Below, piece after piece: positions 8,669 through 15,926 of a DNA stretch of 23,770 nucleotides. Under the pieces are notes generated by a model, which made no database searches, had not been told where the DNA came from, and saw only the letters and a list, made by a program, of their open reading frames with translations. The stretch covers positions 1 to 23,770 of the forward strand of contig DATGVJ010000587.1 in assembly GCA_035300505.1 (NCBI GenBank), given 5' to 3'. Within the stretch, counting starts at the first letter, position 1, and each line of letters opens with the position of its first letter. The position numbers and the translations under genes were made by a program. The DNA comes from VAZQ01 sp035300505 (GTDB lineage: Bacteria; Pseudomonadota; Alphaproteobacteria; Rhizobiales; Xanthobacteraceae).

Positions 8669-9676
8669 ATGAAAAAACTCTTTATCGCACTTCTCTTGCT
8701 TCCAATGACGCAGGGGGTTGCGGGCGCTCAAGGCGATGCGGCGGCCGGAAAGGCCTACTGGGATCGCGAAGCACCACGGGCGACCGCCTGCCGGAACTGC
8801 CACGGCGTCTCCGGGGAGGGTGCCTTTGGGCCGGACCTTGCCGGGCGTGGATTGAACGCAGCCCAAGTCTTGCGTGCGGTGCACCAGCCTTGGGGCATCA
8901 TGCCGGCATTTGTAGCGAGCCAGCTCAGCGAAAAGGATGCCGGTGATCTCGCCGCCTATTTTGCCTCCATGCCCAAACCCGCTCAAGTCGGCAAGTGGCG
9001 ATTTGAGGTCCCGCAAGGGGCACCGCCCGGACAAGCGGCCATGCTTAACGTGGGTTGCGGCCAGTGCCACGGCCCGATCCTGCAAGGACCTCGCGCCAAC
9101 ATGGGTGCGGTCAACGCGGACTTCGATTACTTTGCAAACCTCGTCTACAATCACACCACGGCGATGGGGCATCATCGCGCCTCGCTCGGGCAGAATGCCA
9201 CCAACCTGGATATGGGCAACTACTCGCGTGATCGCCTGACCGCTGGGCAGTTGCGGCAAATTTACTCCTGGATGCGTGACGAGATCGGCTTCCGCGTGCC
9301 GCTCGCGGGCGTGCTTGGCAAAGGCGAGACCGGAGCTTCAGGCGTGACCTACAATTTGACGGTCACTAACGGTGGTCTGCAGGGTAAGGGCCTGATCGCA
9401 GAAGGCGTCAGTGTAAGCTTGATCATCCCGAAGGACGCGACCGTGGTGGCCGCAACCGGGACCGGCTATCAAGGCACCAGCACCGCCAACAACAATACAA
9501 CGGCAGTATGGAAGCTGGCGCGGAGCGCTCCCAAGGATCAGGAGCGCATGTCGATCACCTTGTCCAAGGCCGGCACGTCGGCCGACAATCTACGGGGCAA
9601 CATCCGCTGGGAAAAGCCGGGACCGAAAACAGGACCCAGCCCAGATGTGGCAGCCATCGCCGGCGCGCCGCTGTGA
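8669..9676 (+). CDS. Periplasmic dihaem cytochrome c
   Basis: 335 residues with a clear Sec signal peptide (MKKLFIALLLLPMTQGVAGA, cleavage near residue 20) and two c-type haem sites: CRNCH at 41-45 and CGQCH at 130-134. M78 (GIMPAF) is a likely axial ligand for the first haem. Residues 140-215 are helical and His/Met-rich (AMGHHRASLG). Residues 230-315 look like a beta-rich domain of unknown role. GGGAGG precedes the ATG. It probably shuttles electrons in the periplasm, but no partner oxidoreductase is next to it. A strong terminator follows, so it is likely its own unit. Confidence 0.9.
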   Translation: MKKLFIALLLLPMTQGVAGAQGDAAAGKAYWDREAPRATACRNCHGVSGEGAFGPDLAGRGLNAAQVLRAVHQPWGIMPAFVASQLSEKDAGDLAAYFASMPKPAQVGKWRFEVPQGAPPGQAAMLNVGCGQCHGPILQGPRANMGAVNADFDYFANLVYNHTTAMGHHRASLGQNATNLDMGNYSRDRLTAGQLRQIYSWMRDEIGFRVPLAGVLGKGETGASGVTYNLTVTNGGLQGKGLIAEGVSVSLIIPKDATVVAATGTGYQGTSTANNNTTAVWKLARSAPKDQERMSITLSKAGTSADNLRGNIRWEKPGPKTGPSPDVAAIAGAPL

Positions 9677-9718
9677 CCGGACGTTGACCTGAGAAAAAAT
9701 TTCCGAATGCTTCGAATG

Positions 9719-9753
9719 AACGCCGCCGCGCAGAACCTGCGTGGCGGCGTTTT
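9719..9753 (+). terminator. Intrinsic terminator after cytochrome c gene
   Basis: AACGCCGCC at 9719-9727 pairs with GGCGGCGTT at 9743-9751. The inner bases GCGCAG and CTGCGT extend the stem to about 15 bp with one G-U pair and a 3-nt loop, followed by TTTT. It separates the convergent cytochrome and M24 genes. Confidence 0.85.
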
Positions 9754-9817
9754 CCTGCGGTGAATTGAAATTGGTGTTGCAGCGTCCCGCGGTCAGCGCC
9801 GATCCATGTTCACATGG

Positions 9818-11128
9818 TCACCACCGCGAAACAGCGATCTCCAGCGGGAACTTGTCGACGACCTCGTGCCCATCCGGGGTCACGATAAAGGTGTGCCCGA
9901 GGAAGATACCGAAATTGCCATCGGGCGTAATCGGATTGGGCTCCGCCATGATGATCATGCCGGGCTTGAGCACCATGTCGACCTCTTCGCCCTTGACGTG
10001 CTCGGCGCTGACATGGGGGTTGTCGGTGACCAAGTCGATGCCATGGCACTGGGTCGGGCGCGACTGGACCCCATGATCGCGGAAAAATTTCGAGGCCGTG
10101 CGCAACGCTTCGGTCGGCTTTCCGGGCGTGATCTCGGCTACGATCTTGCGATAGCCGGGCAGCGTGATCTCATCCCAGAATTTTCGTACCATCTCGGTCG
10201 GCTCTCCAACACAGATGGGTGAGCCGATCTGCGCCGAATAGCCGCGATAGCCTGCGGCCAGTTCCATGTTGATGATATCGCCTTGCTTGAGAACGCGGGC
10301 CGAAGGGCGCGGATTGCCAAAGATCATCGCCGGATTGTCCATCGGGGTCGACCCGATGATGAGAAAATCGATGTCGCCGCCGCCTTCCAGGATCGCTGCC
10401 CCTGCTGCCGCGCGCAATTCGTATTCCTTCACACCGGGCCGGGCGCGCGCCACCATGGCTTCCATGGCCTTTTGGCACAGCAACCCGGCTTGGCGCACGC
10501 AGTCGAGTTCCTCCTCGCTGTGGATCACCAGGAGGTCATGGAGAAATCCCTTGGTGAAGACGAGTTCGGCTTCGGGAAGGTTGTGCCTCAGCACATTGTA
10601 TTGATTGACCGGGAGATAGTCCTCGTGGCGCGAATCTATTTCCATCAAGCCGATGCGACCGCGCTCGAGCTTGAGCTCCCGGATGCGCTCCACCATGATA
10701 TCGGCATAGCGCCCGTTGCGGCTGTGACGCACATCCTGCACCGCGACCGCGACCTGTCGTCGCACCGCCTCCGCATGGGTGCCACCCATCGAATAGATGA
10801 GCGTCGGTTCGCCATCGAGCGGAACGACGACATAGCAGCAGAGCGCATGCCATTCCCAATGACCGGTGAGCCAGAGCATGCCGCCGCCAAAACTCCAGTG
10901 GCTGGGGCCGCCTGGCACGATGATGGCGTCGAGCTTGTGTTCGCGCATCTTGGCGCGCAGCGCCGCATAGCGGCGCTCGTATTCTTGTCTGGAAAACTGT
11001 TCGTAGATCGCGTCCCGGTAATAGGGCGTATCGCGCATATTGGCGAAAGGCAGCGCCTGGTCGAGCTTGCCGCGGCAAGCCTCCCAGGTCTGCGGGCCGA
11101 TACGAGGCGGCGTAATCGTCACGTTCAT
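9818..11128 (-). CDS. M24-fold (creatinase/aminopeptidase P-like) hydrolase with altered metal site
   Basis: 436 residues from the ATG at 11128 (GGAGAG upstream). The N-terminal creatinase-like domain (about 1-205) is followed by a pita-bread domain (about 210-425). Compared with the M24 ligand set Asp, Asp, His, Glu, Glu, I read E289 for the first Asp (INMELAAGY), Q300 for the second (GYSAQIG), a retained H362 (CHGIDL), a retained E396 (MAEPN) and G411 for the final Glu (IFLGHTFIVT). The upstream catalytic His of metallopeptidases also seems absent (GSTPMDNPAMIFG). This resembles creatinase-type members, which work without metal. It is the last gene of an ABC importer operon, so it may hydrolyse the imported compound. 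Substrate is unknown. Confidence 0.82.
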   Translation of the reverse strand: MNVTITPPRIGPQTWEACRGKLDQALPFANMRDTPYYRDAIYEQFSRQEYERRYAALRAKMREHKLDAIIVPGGPSHWSFGGGMLWLTGHWEWHALCCYVVVPLDGEPTLIYSMGGTHAEAVRRQVAVAVQDVRHSRNGRYADIMVERIRELKLERGRIGLMEIDSRHEDYLPVNQYNVLRHNLPEAELVFTKGFLHDLLVIHSEEELDCVRQAGLLCQKAMEAMVARARPGVKEYELRAAAGAAILEGGGDIDFLIIGSTPMDNPAMIFGNPRPSARVLKQGDIINMELAAGYRGYSAQIGSPICVGEPTEMVRKFWDEITLPGYRKIVAEITPGKPTEALRTASKFFRDHGVQSRPTQCHGIDLVTDNPHVSAEHVKGEEVDMVLKPGMIIMAEPNPITPDGNFGIFLGHTFIVTPDGHEVVDKFPLEIAVSRW

Positions 11129-11140
11129 GTAACTACTCTC

Positions 11141-11176
11141 CAGGCTGCCGGCTACAGGCTGCCGGCTACAGGCTGC
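11141..11176. repeat. 14-bp tandem repeat across the binding-protein stop codon
   Basis: CAGGCTGCCGGCTA occurs at 11141-11154 and 11155-11168, followed by a partial copy CAGGCTGC to 11176. The stop codon of the binding-protein gene (11166-11168) lies inside it, so copy-number change would alter only the spacing to the M24 gene. Confidence 0.9.
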
Positions 11177-12197
11177 ATTCCCCGATCGTCGCGGGCCCGC
11201 CCGCCGCATCGACCGCCTCCTTGGCAAGCGCAATGTTGGCGACCTGATCCGGTGTCGGCTTCTTTTCGCGCGGCACGTCACCGTTTTCCACGCTGTTGTC
11301 GGCGGTCCACTGGGTGCGCGCCGGATCAAATCCCGTATTGACCGACCACACACAGTTTTTGATCAGCACATCAAGCGCATATGCAACGGCATCCGCCGGC
11401 TTCTCGGTCGCCTTGACGATGATCGGCAACACCTTGGCCCGGTCGCGATACGCCGTGCGATTGGCCTCAATCATTGCCGCTGCGGTATCGCGCAACAAAG
11501 CGCGGTCGCGCGCAATCCAGTCGAGCGAGGCCCCATAGGCGTTGAACATGTAATTGGGCATCAGGTCGACAAGCTGAACCAGAAGATTGAGCGTCGACTT
11601 TTGTTTCCTGGCCAGGAAGACATCCTCGGGGTGAAGGGCCACGCCGTCGATCTGGCCGGCGACCAGGCCCGGCAGCCGCCCGGCCGTGGCAGCGGAGATG
11701 AATTGCACTTCGTCAACACCAAGTCCGCCGGTCTTGAGCACCTCGCGTCCCATACGCCAGTTGAAACCACCGACGCCGCCGCCGGTCGCCGACAGTCGCC
11801 TGCCCTTGAGGTCCTTCGCGGTCTTTACGTCGGGCGCCACCATATAGGCTTGCGGCATGCGCGGCGCGAGACCCCAGAACTGTTGCACCTTCATGCCATT
11901 GCCGATCGCAACATCGTTCACGCTGACGATGGCCGAACCCTGTACGGCCGCCGCATTGGATGTCGCCGACTGGCCGCCTTCGAACTGAATGATATTGGCG
12001 TCAATGCAGCGTTTGGCGAAGAAGCCCAGCTCCTTCGCAATATAGGGCGACGTATGCACCACGTTCGGCGGTGCGACCGAAACCCCGATATTGATCTTTC
12101 TCATGGTCGGGCAATTGGGCGCGTTCTGCGCAGGCGCATCGCTTGCGCCAAATGCCGCGCATGCCAGCAGCATCGATACAATCCGGCGTTTTGACAT
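11166..12197 (-). CDS. ABC transporter periplasmic substrate-binding protein (NMT1/SsuA-like)
   Basis: 343 residues with a signal peptide (MSKRRIVSMLLACAAFGAS, cleavage around residue 23 after DAPAQ). The mature part has the NMT1/taurine-binding pattern: KINIGVSVAPPNVVHTSPYIAKELGFF, then DLKGRRLSATGGG, and LVAGQIDGVALHPED in the second lobe. A strong ribosome binding site (AAGGAGA) precedes the ATG. It lies between the permease and M24 genes of the same operon and should capture the ligand in the periplasm. Family members bind taurine, alkanesulfonates, nitrate, thiamin precursors or aromatic acids, so the ligand cannot be named. Three Cys residues in the mature protein are unusual but may form a disulfide. 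Confidence 0.88.
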   Translation of the reverse strand: MSKRRIVSMLLACAAFGASDAPAQNAPNCPTMRKINIGVSVAPPNVVHTSPYIAKELGFFAKRCIDANIIQFEGGQSATSNAAAVQGSAIVSVNDVAIGNGMKVQQFWGLAPRMPQAYMVAPDVKTAKDLKGRRLSATGGGVGGFNWRMGREVLKTGGLGVDEVQFISAATAGRLPGLVAGQIDGVALHPEDVFLARKQKSTLNLLVQLVDLMPNYMFNAYGASLDWIARDRALLRDTAAAMIEANRTAYRDRAKVLPIIVKATEKPADAVAYALDVLIKNCVWSVNTGFDPARTQWTADNSVENGDVPREKKPTPDQVANIALAKEAVDAAGGPATIGECSL

Positions 12198-12223
12198 GGC
12201 TTACGTCTCCTTCTTGGTGAGCG

Positions 12224-13078
12224 CTAATTCTCATCCGGCACGTTGGTCCAGGGTGCCACATATTTTTCAGCGAGCCGCAACAGGGCCGTAAGCGTAACCC
12301 CTAGCAGGCCGAGCGTCACGATGGGCACGAACATTTTCGCGACCTGATAGGTCGCGGCGGTGCGCGCGATCAGGTAGCCGACGCCGGAGAGCGCCGTATA
12401 GAGATCAGCCAGCACCATGCCAATAAGGCCGCGACCGAGCGCCAGCCGCAACCCGGTGACGATGAAGGGCAGCGAAGCCGGAATTACGATGTTGGTCCAC
12501 AACTGCCCCTCGTTGCAACGAAAGGCCCGCCCCACCTCGACAAGCTTCGGGTCGACGGCCTTCACACCCTGGTAGGTGTTTATAACCATCGGGAAGAAGG
12601 CGAACATGAACAGGATGATCACCTTGGCGGTCTGCTCGTACCCGGCCCACAGCACGATCAGGGGCACGAGCGCAACCGACGGGATCGAGTAGAGGAAGGT
12701 GATGTAGACGTTGAGCGCCACGTCAAGCACCCAGAAGCGCGCCAGCAGGAGCCCGATCGTGATCCCGAAAATGACCGCCAGCGAAAAGCCGTAGAGCAAC
12801 ACGACCAGGCTTGGGTAGAGGTAGGTCCAGAGTTCCCCGCTGCCCAGCATACCGACGGCCGCGACCGCCACCTGGCTTGGCGTCGCAAACAATATTGGAT
12901 CAATGCCGCGGCCGGCCAATTCCCATAGCGCAAGAAAAATCGTGATCGATACCAGGCGGATCGCAAGATTTAACAACATACGGCGCGTGCGCCGCGCACC
13001 GGCAGCGCGTTCGGCGCGCGCTTTGTCATCCGACAGAGCGCGTTCTGCGTCAGGCAGGCTCTCTCCAATCGTACTCAC
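12224..13078 (-). CDS. ABC transporter permease (taurine/nitrate/sulfonate type)
   Basis: 284 residues, GTG start with GAGGAAGG upstream. After a charged N-terminus of about 35 residues there are about six membrane segments. The cytoplasmic EAA-type loop that contacts the ATPase is visible at about 180-200 (VEVGRAFRCNEGQLWTNIVIP), followed by ASLPFIVTGLRLALG, which is standard for the SsuC/TauC family. It follows the ATPase gene by 30 bp and precedes the binding-protein gene by 26 bp. It forms the membrane channel of the importer. Its ligand is set by the binding protein. Confidence 0.92.
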   Translation of the reverse strand: MSTIGESLPDAERALSDDKARAERAAGARRTRRMLLNLAIRLVSITIFLALWELAGRGIDPILFATPSQVAVAAVGMLGSGELWTYLYPSLVVLLYGFSLAVIFGITIGLLLARFWVLDVALNVYITFLYSIPSVALVPLIVLWAGYEQTAKVIILFMFAFFPMVINTYQGVKAVDPKLVEVGRAFRCNEGQLWTNIVIPASLPFIVTGLRLALGRGLIGMVLADLYTALSGVGYLIARTAATYQVAKMFVPIVTLGLLGVTLTALLRLAEKYVAPWTNVPDEN

Positions 13079-13081
13079 GCG

Positions 13082-13115
13082 ACCTTCCTCATCACACGAC
13101 CTCCCCCATCACACG
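13082..13115. repeat. 17-bp tandem duplication at the ATPase/permease junction
   Basis: Two adjacent 17-bp copies at 13082-13098 and 13099-13115 differ at two positions. On the coding strand each reads CGTGTGATG followed by a purine-rich GGGGAGG-like stretch. The upstream copy contains the ATPase stop codon (13109-13111) and the downstream copy supplies the permease ribosome binding site. Confidence 0.85.
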
Positions 13116-13918
13116 ATCTCTTTTGGCGCGCTCGCATTGCGTGGTCGCGTCGTATGAAGCTGGTGCCAGATGTGCAAGCGTAATTCCGCAAAACGCGGAT
13201 CAGCCCGCATGGCGTCCACCTCGCGCGGGCGGTCAAACAGCACATCAAGGACCTCTTTGATACGTCCGGGCCGCGCCGTCATTACCGCGATACGATCACC
13301 GAGCAGGATAGCCTCGTCAATGGAATGCGTGATGAAGACCATGGTCTTGCGTTCGCCGACCCGATCCATGAGCGCCAGAAGCTCTTCCTGCAAGACCTCG
13401 CGTGTCTGCGCATCGAGAGCCGCGAAGGGCTCGTCCATCAGAAGAACCGAGGGGTTCATGGCAAGCGCCCGCACCAACCCGACGCGCTGCTGCATGCCGC
13501 CCGAGAGCTGGTAGGGATAGTGGCTTTCGAACCCCGCAAGCCCGACCAGATCGAGATAATGCGCCACGCGTTCTTTGATCTCGGCCCGCCCCACCCCGGA
13601 AACTTTGAGGCCGAACGCCGCATTGTCATGGACGGTCTTCCACGGCAGCAGGCCGAAATGCTGGAACACCATGGCAACGCCATCGGGAGGCCGGCCCGCA
13701 ACTGGTGACCCATGGACCAGAAGCCGTCCGTCGCTCAATTCGATGAGACCCGCAATGCAGCGCAAGAACGTGGTCTTGCCACAGCCCGACGGCCCGACCA
13801 CACAAAGGATTTCGTCGCGCTCGACCCGGAGCGCCAATTGATGGAAGGCGACGACGGCACCGTCGAGAAACAGCTTGCTCGCATTCTCGGCGACAATCGC
13901 TGCGGCCGTCTCGGACAT
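13109..13918 (-). CDS. ABC transporter ATP-binding protein (SsuB/TauB/NrtD type)
   Basis: 269 residues with all nucleotide-binding motifs: Walker A GPSGCGKTT at 42-50, Q-loop Q86 in MVFQHFGLLPW, signature LSGGMQQR at 138-145, Walker B VLLMDEP at 157-163, D-loop ALD, and the switch His H198 in ITHSIDEA. The FQHFGLLPW and TARPGRI segments are typical of the taurine/sulfonate/nitrate subfamily. It is the first gene of the operon, with GGGGAAG before its ATG. It powers import through the neighbouring permease. Confidence 0.94.
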   Translation of the reverse strand: MSETAAAIVAENASKLFLDGAVVAFHQLALRVERDEILCVVGPSGCGKTTFLRCIAGLIELSDGRLLVHGSPVAGRPPDGVAMVFQHFGLLPWKTVHDNAAFGLKVSGVGRAEIKERVAHYLDLVGLAGFESHYPYQLSGGMQQRVGLVRALAMNPSVLLMDEPFAALDAQTREVLQEELLALMDRVGERKTMVFITHSIDEAILLGDRIAVMTARPGRIKEVLDVLFDRPREVDAMRADPRFAELRLHIWHQLHTTRPRNASAPKEIV

Positions 13919-14219
13919 AGGCTTCCCCAGGGGTACCGGCCACTGTTTGGAACTTGTGCCCGGTAATCACCCTATTAGTGGGTCGCACGTCTGGAGTCTT
14001 CGGAAAAATCGCATTGGAAACAGGGCCGGAACCTGTGGCGCAGCACCGCCGGCCGCGCGGATCCGGTGTGGCATTCGATAGCGGCATCCCGACAATCGCC
14101 GTACGGCGGAAATCGAGTCTCTTTCGAGCTGCAATTGTTTCGCGTTTGTTCGGTTTGGCGACAGCCCCAACCCGCGGACTAAAAAGTCATAAATAGCCGT
14201 ATCCATTGCCCTATATCGT
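13919..14219. other. Intergenic region upstream of the ABC operon
   Basis: About 300 bp between the first ABC gene and the end of the AT-richer unknown gene. It must contain the ABC operon promoter, but I see no convincing -35/-10 pair. A short palindrome GACTAAAAAGTC lies near 14177-14188. A 79-codon minus-strand frame (13967-14206) has no recognisable content and is not called. Confidence 0.4.
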
Positions 14220-14882
14220 CTATACGACGGGCGGCACCCATGTGGGCCCTAGTTCTAACAGTTCGACGTTCTTGCTTTCCCATTCATTCATCAAAACAAT
14301 GAGATCCTCACTCCCGGACGCAAACGCGCGCTCGACCAGCTCCAATTGATCCCCAAATGGGTCGGAATGCTTCTGCCTAGAGCCCTGATTCATCTGTTCG
14401 GTCCAAGAATCAAATCGAACTCGGAGTTTCGTAAGGATTTCCCTGCATTTACTGATATTTCTCATTCTGCAATGTATCATCGCCAGATCCAGTTGAACGA
14501 CGAAACTTTCATTGCCTAACATCGGCCCAATGTATCTCAAAAAATCCTTGGCCGTTCGGATAAGTGAGAGTTCGTCCACATGTTTGCCGATGATTGATCC
14601 AATGAGGGCCGCCGATTTCCTGAAATCCTTGGAATCGACAAAAATATCGCCTCCCTCTTCCGATATCCGATCACTATAATTGAGATAGACATCTCGCATA
14701 GGCCGATGCAGCGGGCAAACAACTTTCCAAAGGTAGATTCTGTCTTTTTCAGATGTACCTTCGATTAGAAATCCTCGCACAATATTCTCGGTGGGTGGAA
14801 TGACAAGCATATCTTTACAGAGGATGAAGGCAGACATCTCTTTCGCGATTTGCCCAAAAATTCTTCTAGACCTCCTCACCAT
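14220..14882 (-). CDS. Unknown 220-aa protein, candidate immunity partner of the upstream nuclease
   Basis: I do not recognise a family. The protein starts MVRRSRRIFGQIAKEMSAFIL, has no signal peptide or membrane segment, and is mixed alpha/beta in character with acidic stretches (residues 70-86, YSDRISEEGGDIFVDSK) and many Asp, Glu and Lys. Its ATG overlaps the end of the nuclease-like gene by 7 bp (ATGGTGA), which implies translational coupling. The gene is visibly AT-richer than its neighbours and uses many AT-ending codons, a sign of transfer. Position directly after a small toxin-like gene, overlap, composition and acidity fit an immunity protein. That role is inference from context, with no homology behind it. 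Confidence 0.6.
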   Translation of the reverse strand: MVRRSRRIFGQIAKEMSAFILCKDMLVIPPTENIVRGFLIEGTSEKDRIYLWKVVCPLHRPMRDVYLNYSDRISEEGGDIFVDSKDFRKSAALIGSIIGKHVDELSLIRTAKDFLRYIGPMLGNESFVVQLDLAMIHCRMRNISKCREILTKLRVRFDSWTEQMNQGSRQKHSDPFGDQLELVERAFASGSEDLIVLMNEWESKNVELLELGPTWVPPVV

Positions 14883-15670
14883 AATCCAGCGCCCCTTACC
14901 GCATGCAAAATAATGATTGGAACTTCGGGACCCACTTGTGTATGACGACGATACCTCTTTGCAGTTGCAGGCGCCATCGCAGCATTCCCCGTTTTGACGT
15001 CAAATATTGCAATAATCCGTCCGCTTCTGTCGCGCAGCACAATGTCGGTTCTGCTTGCGTCAAGTCCGTAACGCACAATTTCCCCGAGGCCATTAAAGCT
15101 TTGCTCCACCCCATCGCGTCCGATGCCGGGAAGATCTTGCGCCCGCACCGCATTCGCAAAATCTCGGTGGACAAAAATGCCATACAATCGAGCACTAATT
15201 GGGTTCGATTGGGCCTCCGCTGCGACACGCCTATTCACTCCCAACAGAATATCGGTAAGTATATCTTTCGTTCTTTCAACAGCCGGATTTTGAGAGTTTT
15301 GTCCAACTCCGGCCTGAGCATATTGGGACCAAACCCTCACAGGATCGGGGTCTGCATCACTCATCACTTGACCAGGAAGGGCGACTGGCTCGGCTCCATT
15401 CCTTCCCAAATATTCCGAACTCGCACGTCCTTCGCCCGAGCTGGTCCATTGCCCGCCATCCGAATGTCCGGCAGACACACGCGGTTGGTTCGAGTTGAAA
15501 TGCGAATGCGGCGATGCGTCGCGTAGGCGAATGTCGGCCTTCGACAATTCAATCGCGCGTGAGAACTCTTTGTAAAATTGATCGTCGAGCTTTGGCTTGA
15601 CGGGACTTCCCGAAGGCGGCGCCCGAAACAGTGGAATGCGATTAGGGTGACTGTGATTTGGAAGAGCCAT
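14876..15670 (-). CDS. Small toxin-like protein with C-terminal PD-(D/E)XK nuclease signature
   Basis: 264 residues from the ATG at 15670. An in-frame ATG at 15781 would add 37 residues translated through a terminator-like hairpin and is unlikely. Residues 1-60 are Pro/Ser-rich and polar. RVSAGHSDGGQWT at 64-76 is a motif I recall from many small toxin-like proteins of Rhizobiales. Residues 155-264 form a nuclease-like domain: E189 or E197, D209 in RTDIVL, then a strand and D224-V-K226 in AIFDVKTG, the order E-D-DxK of the PD-(D/E)XK fold. There is no signal peptide or large delivery domain. It is followed by an overlapping AT-rich gene, as expected for a toxin/immunity pair. It may instead be a phage-related nuclease without toxin function. 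Confidence 0.72.
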   Translation of the reverse strand: MALPNHSHPNRIPLFRAPPSGSPVKPKLDDQFYKEFSRAIELSKADIRLRDASPHSHFNSNQPRVSAGHSDGGQWTSSGEGRASSEYLGRNGAEPVALPGQVMSDADPDPVRVWSQYAQAGVGQNSQNPAVERTKDILTDILLGVNRRVAAEAQSNPISARLYGIFVHRDFANAVRAQDLPGIGRDGVEQSFNGLGEIVRYGLDASRTDIVLRDRSGRIIAIFDVKTGNAAMAPATAKRYRRHTQVGPEVPIIILHAVRGAGLW

Positions 15671-15693
15671 CTGTGGTTTCTTTCTTGGCAAAT

Positions 15694-15726
15694 AAAAAGG
15701 CCGGGTTCGATTTCTCGAACCCGGCC
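15694..15726 (-). terminator. Hairpin with T-run just upstream of the toxin-like gene
   Basis: A perfect 12-bp inverted repeat (15699-15710 and 15715-15726, arm GGCCGGGTTCGA) with a 4-nt loop. On the minus strand it is followed at once by TTTTT (15698-15694), then 23 bp to the toxin-like ATG. It has the form of an intrinsic terminator or attenuator reading into the toxin gene. No gene that would need it ends here on that strand. Confidence 0.85.
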
Positions 15727-15779
15727 AGGAATGGCGGCGGTGGCGGATAGTGGCGGCACATAGCCGATGCGAAGAATCC

Positions 15780-15809
15780 AACTTGATCCGGCGTGCCGCG
15801 GGTCAAGTT
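15780..15809. repeat. Imperfect inverted repeat upstream of the toxin-like gene
   Basis: AACTTGATCC (15780-15789) and GGGTCAAGTT (15800-15809) pair except for one position, with a 10-bp GC-rich centre. It lies between the hairpin at 15694-15726 and the divergent plus-strand gene. It could be an operator or a degenerate dispersed repeat. Confidence 0.5.
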
Positions 15810-15926
15810 TTCAAGTCATGATGCTGGGACTAGGGGTTATCGCTATGAAGCACAGGCGCCCTTGCCGGCTCGATAGCAAACAGCGATGATCGGCAGGCCT
15901 GCAGCGCAAACCCGAATTGGAATCCC

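Noticed and set aside
10283..11341. 352-codon plus-strand open frame opposite the M24 and binding-protein genes
   Set aside because: Antisense shadow of high-GC coding sequence; it spans two real genes and has no recognisable domain.
13967..14206. 79-codon minus-strand frame starting MDTAIYDFLVRGLGLSPN
   Set aside because: No family recognised, no clear ribosome binding site, and mixed codon use after the first 30 residues. It lies where the ABC operon promoter must be. It could be a decayed gene fragment but cannot be supported.
15671..15781. Longer start for the nuclease-like gene at 15781
   Set aside because: The extra 37 residues would be read through a perfect terminator hairpin and look non-coding; the ATG at 15670 gives a normal N-terminus.
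15699..15810. Possible tRNA T-arm (GGTTCGA) on the minus strand as an integration site
   Set aside because: The sequence is one perfect 12-bp hairpin with a T-run; no acceptor, D-arm or anticodon arm can be fitted around it.
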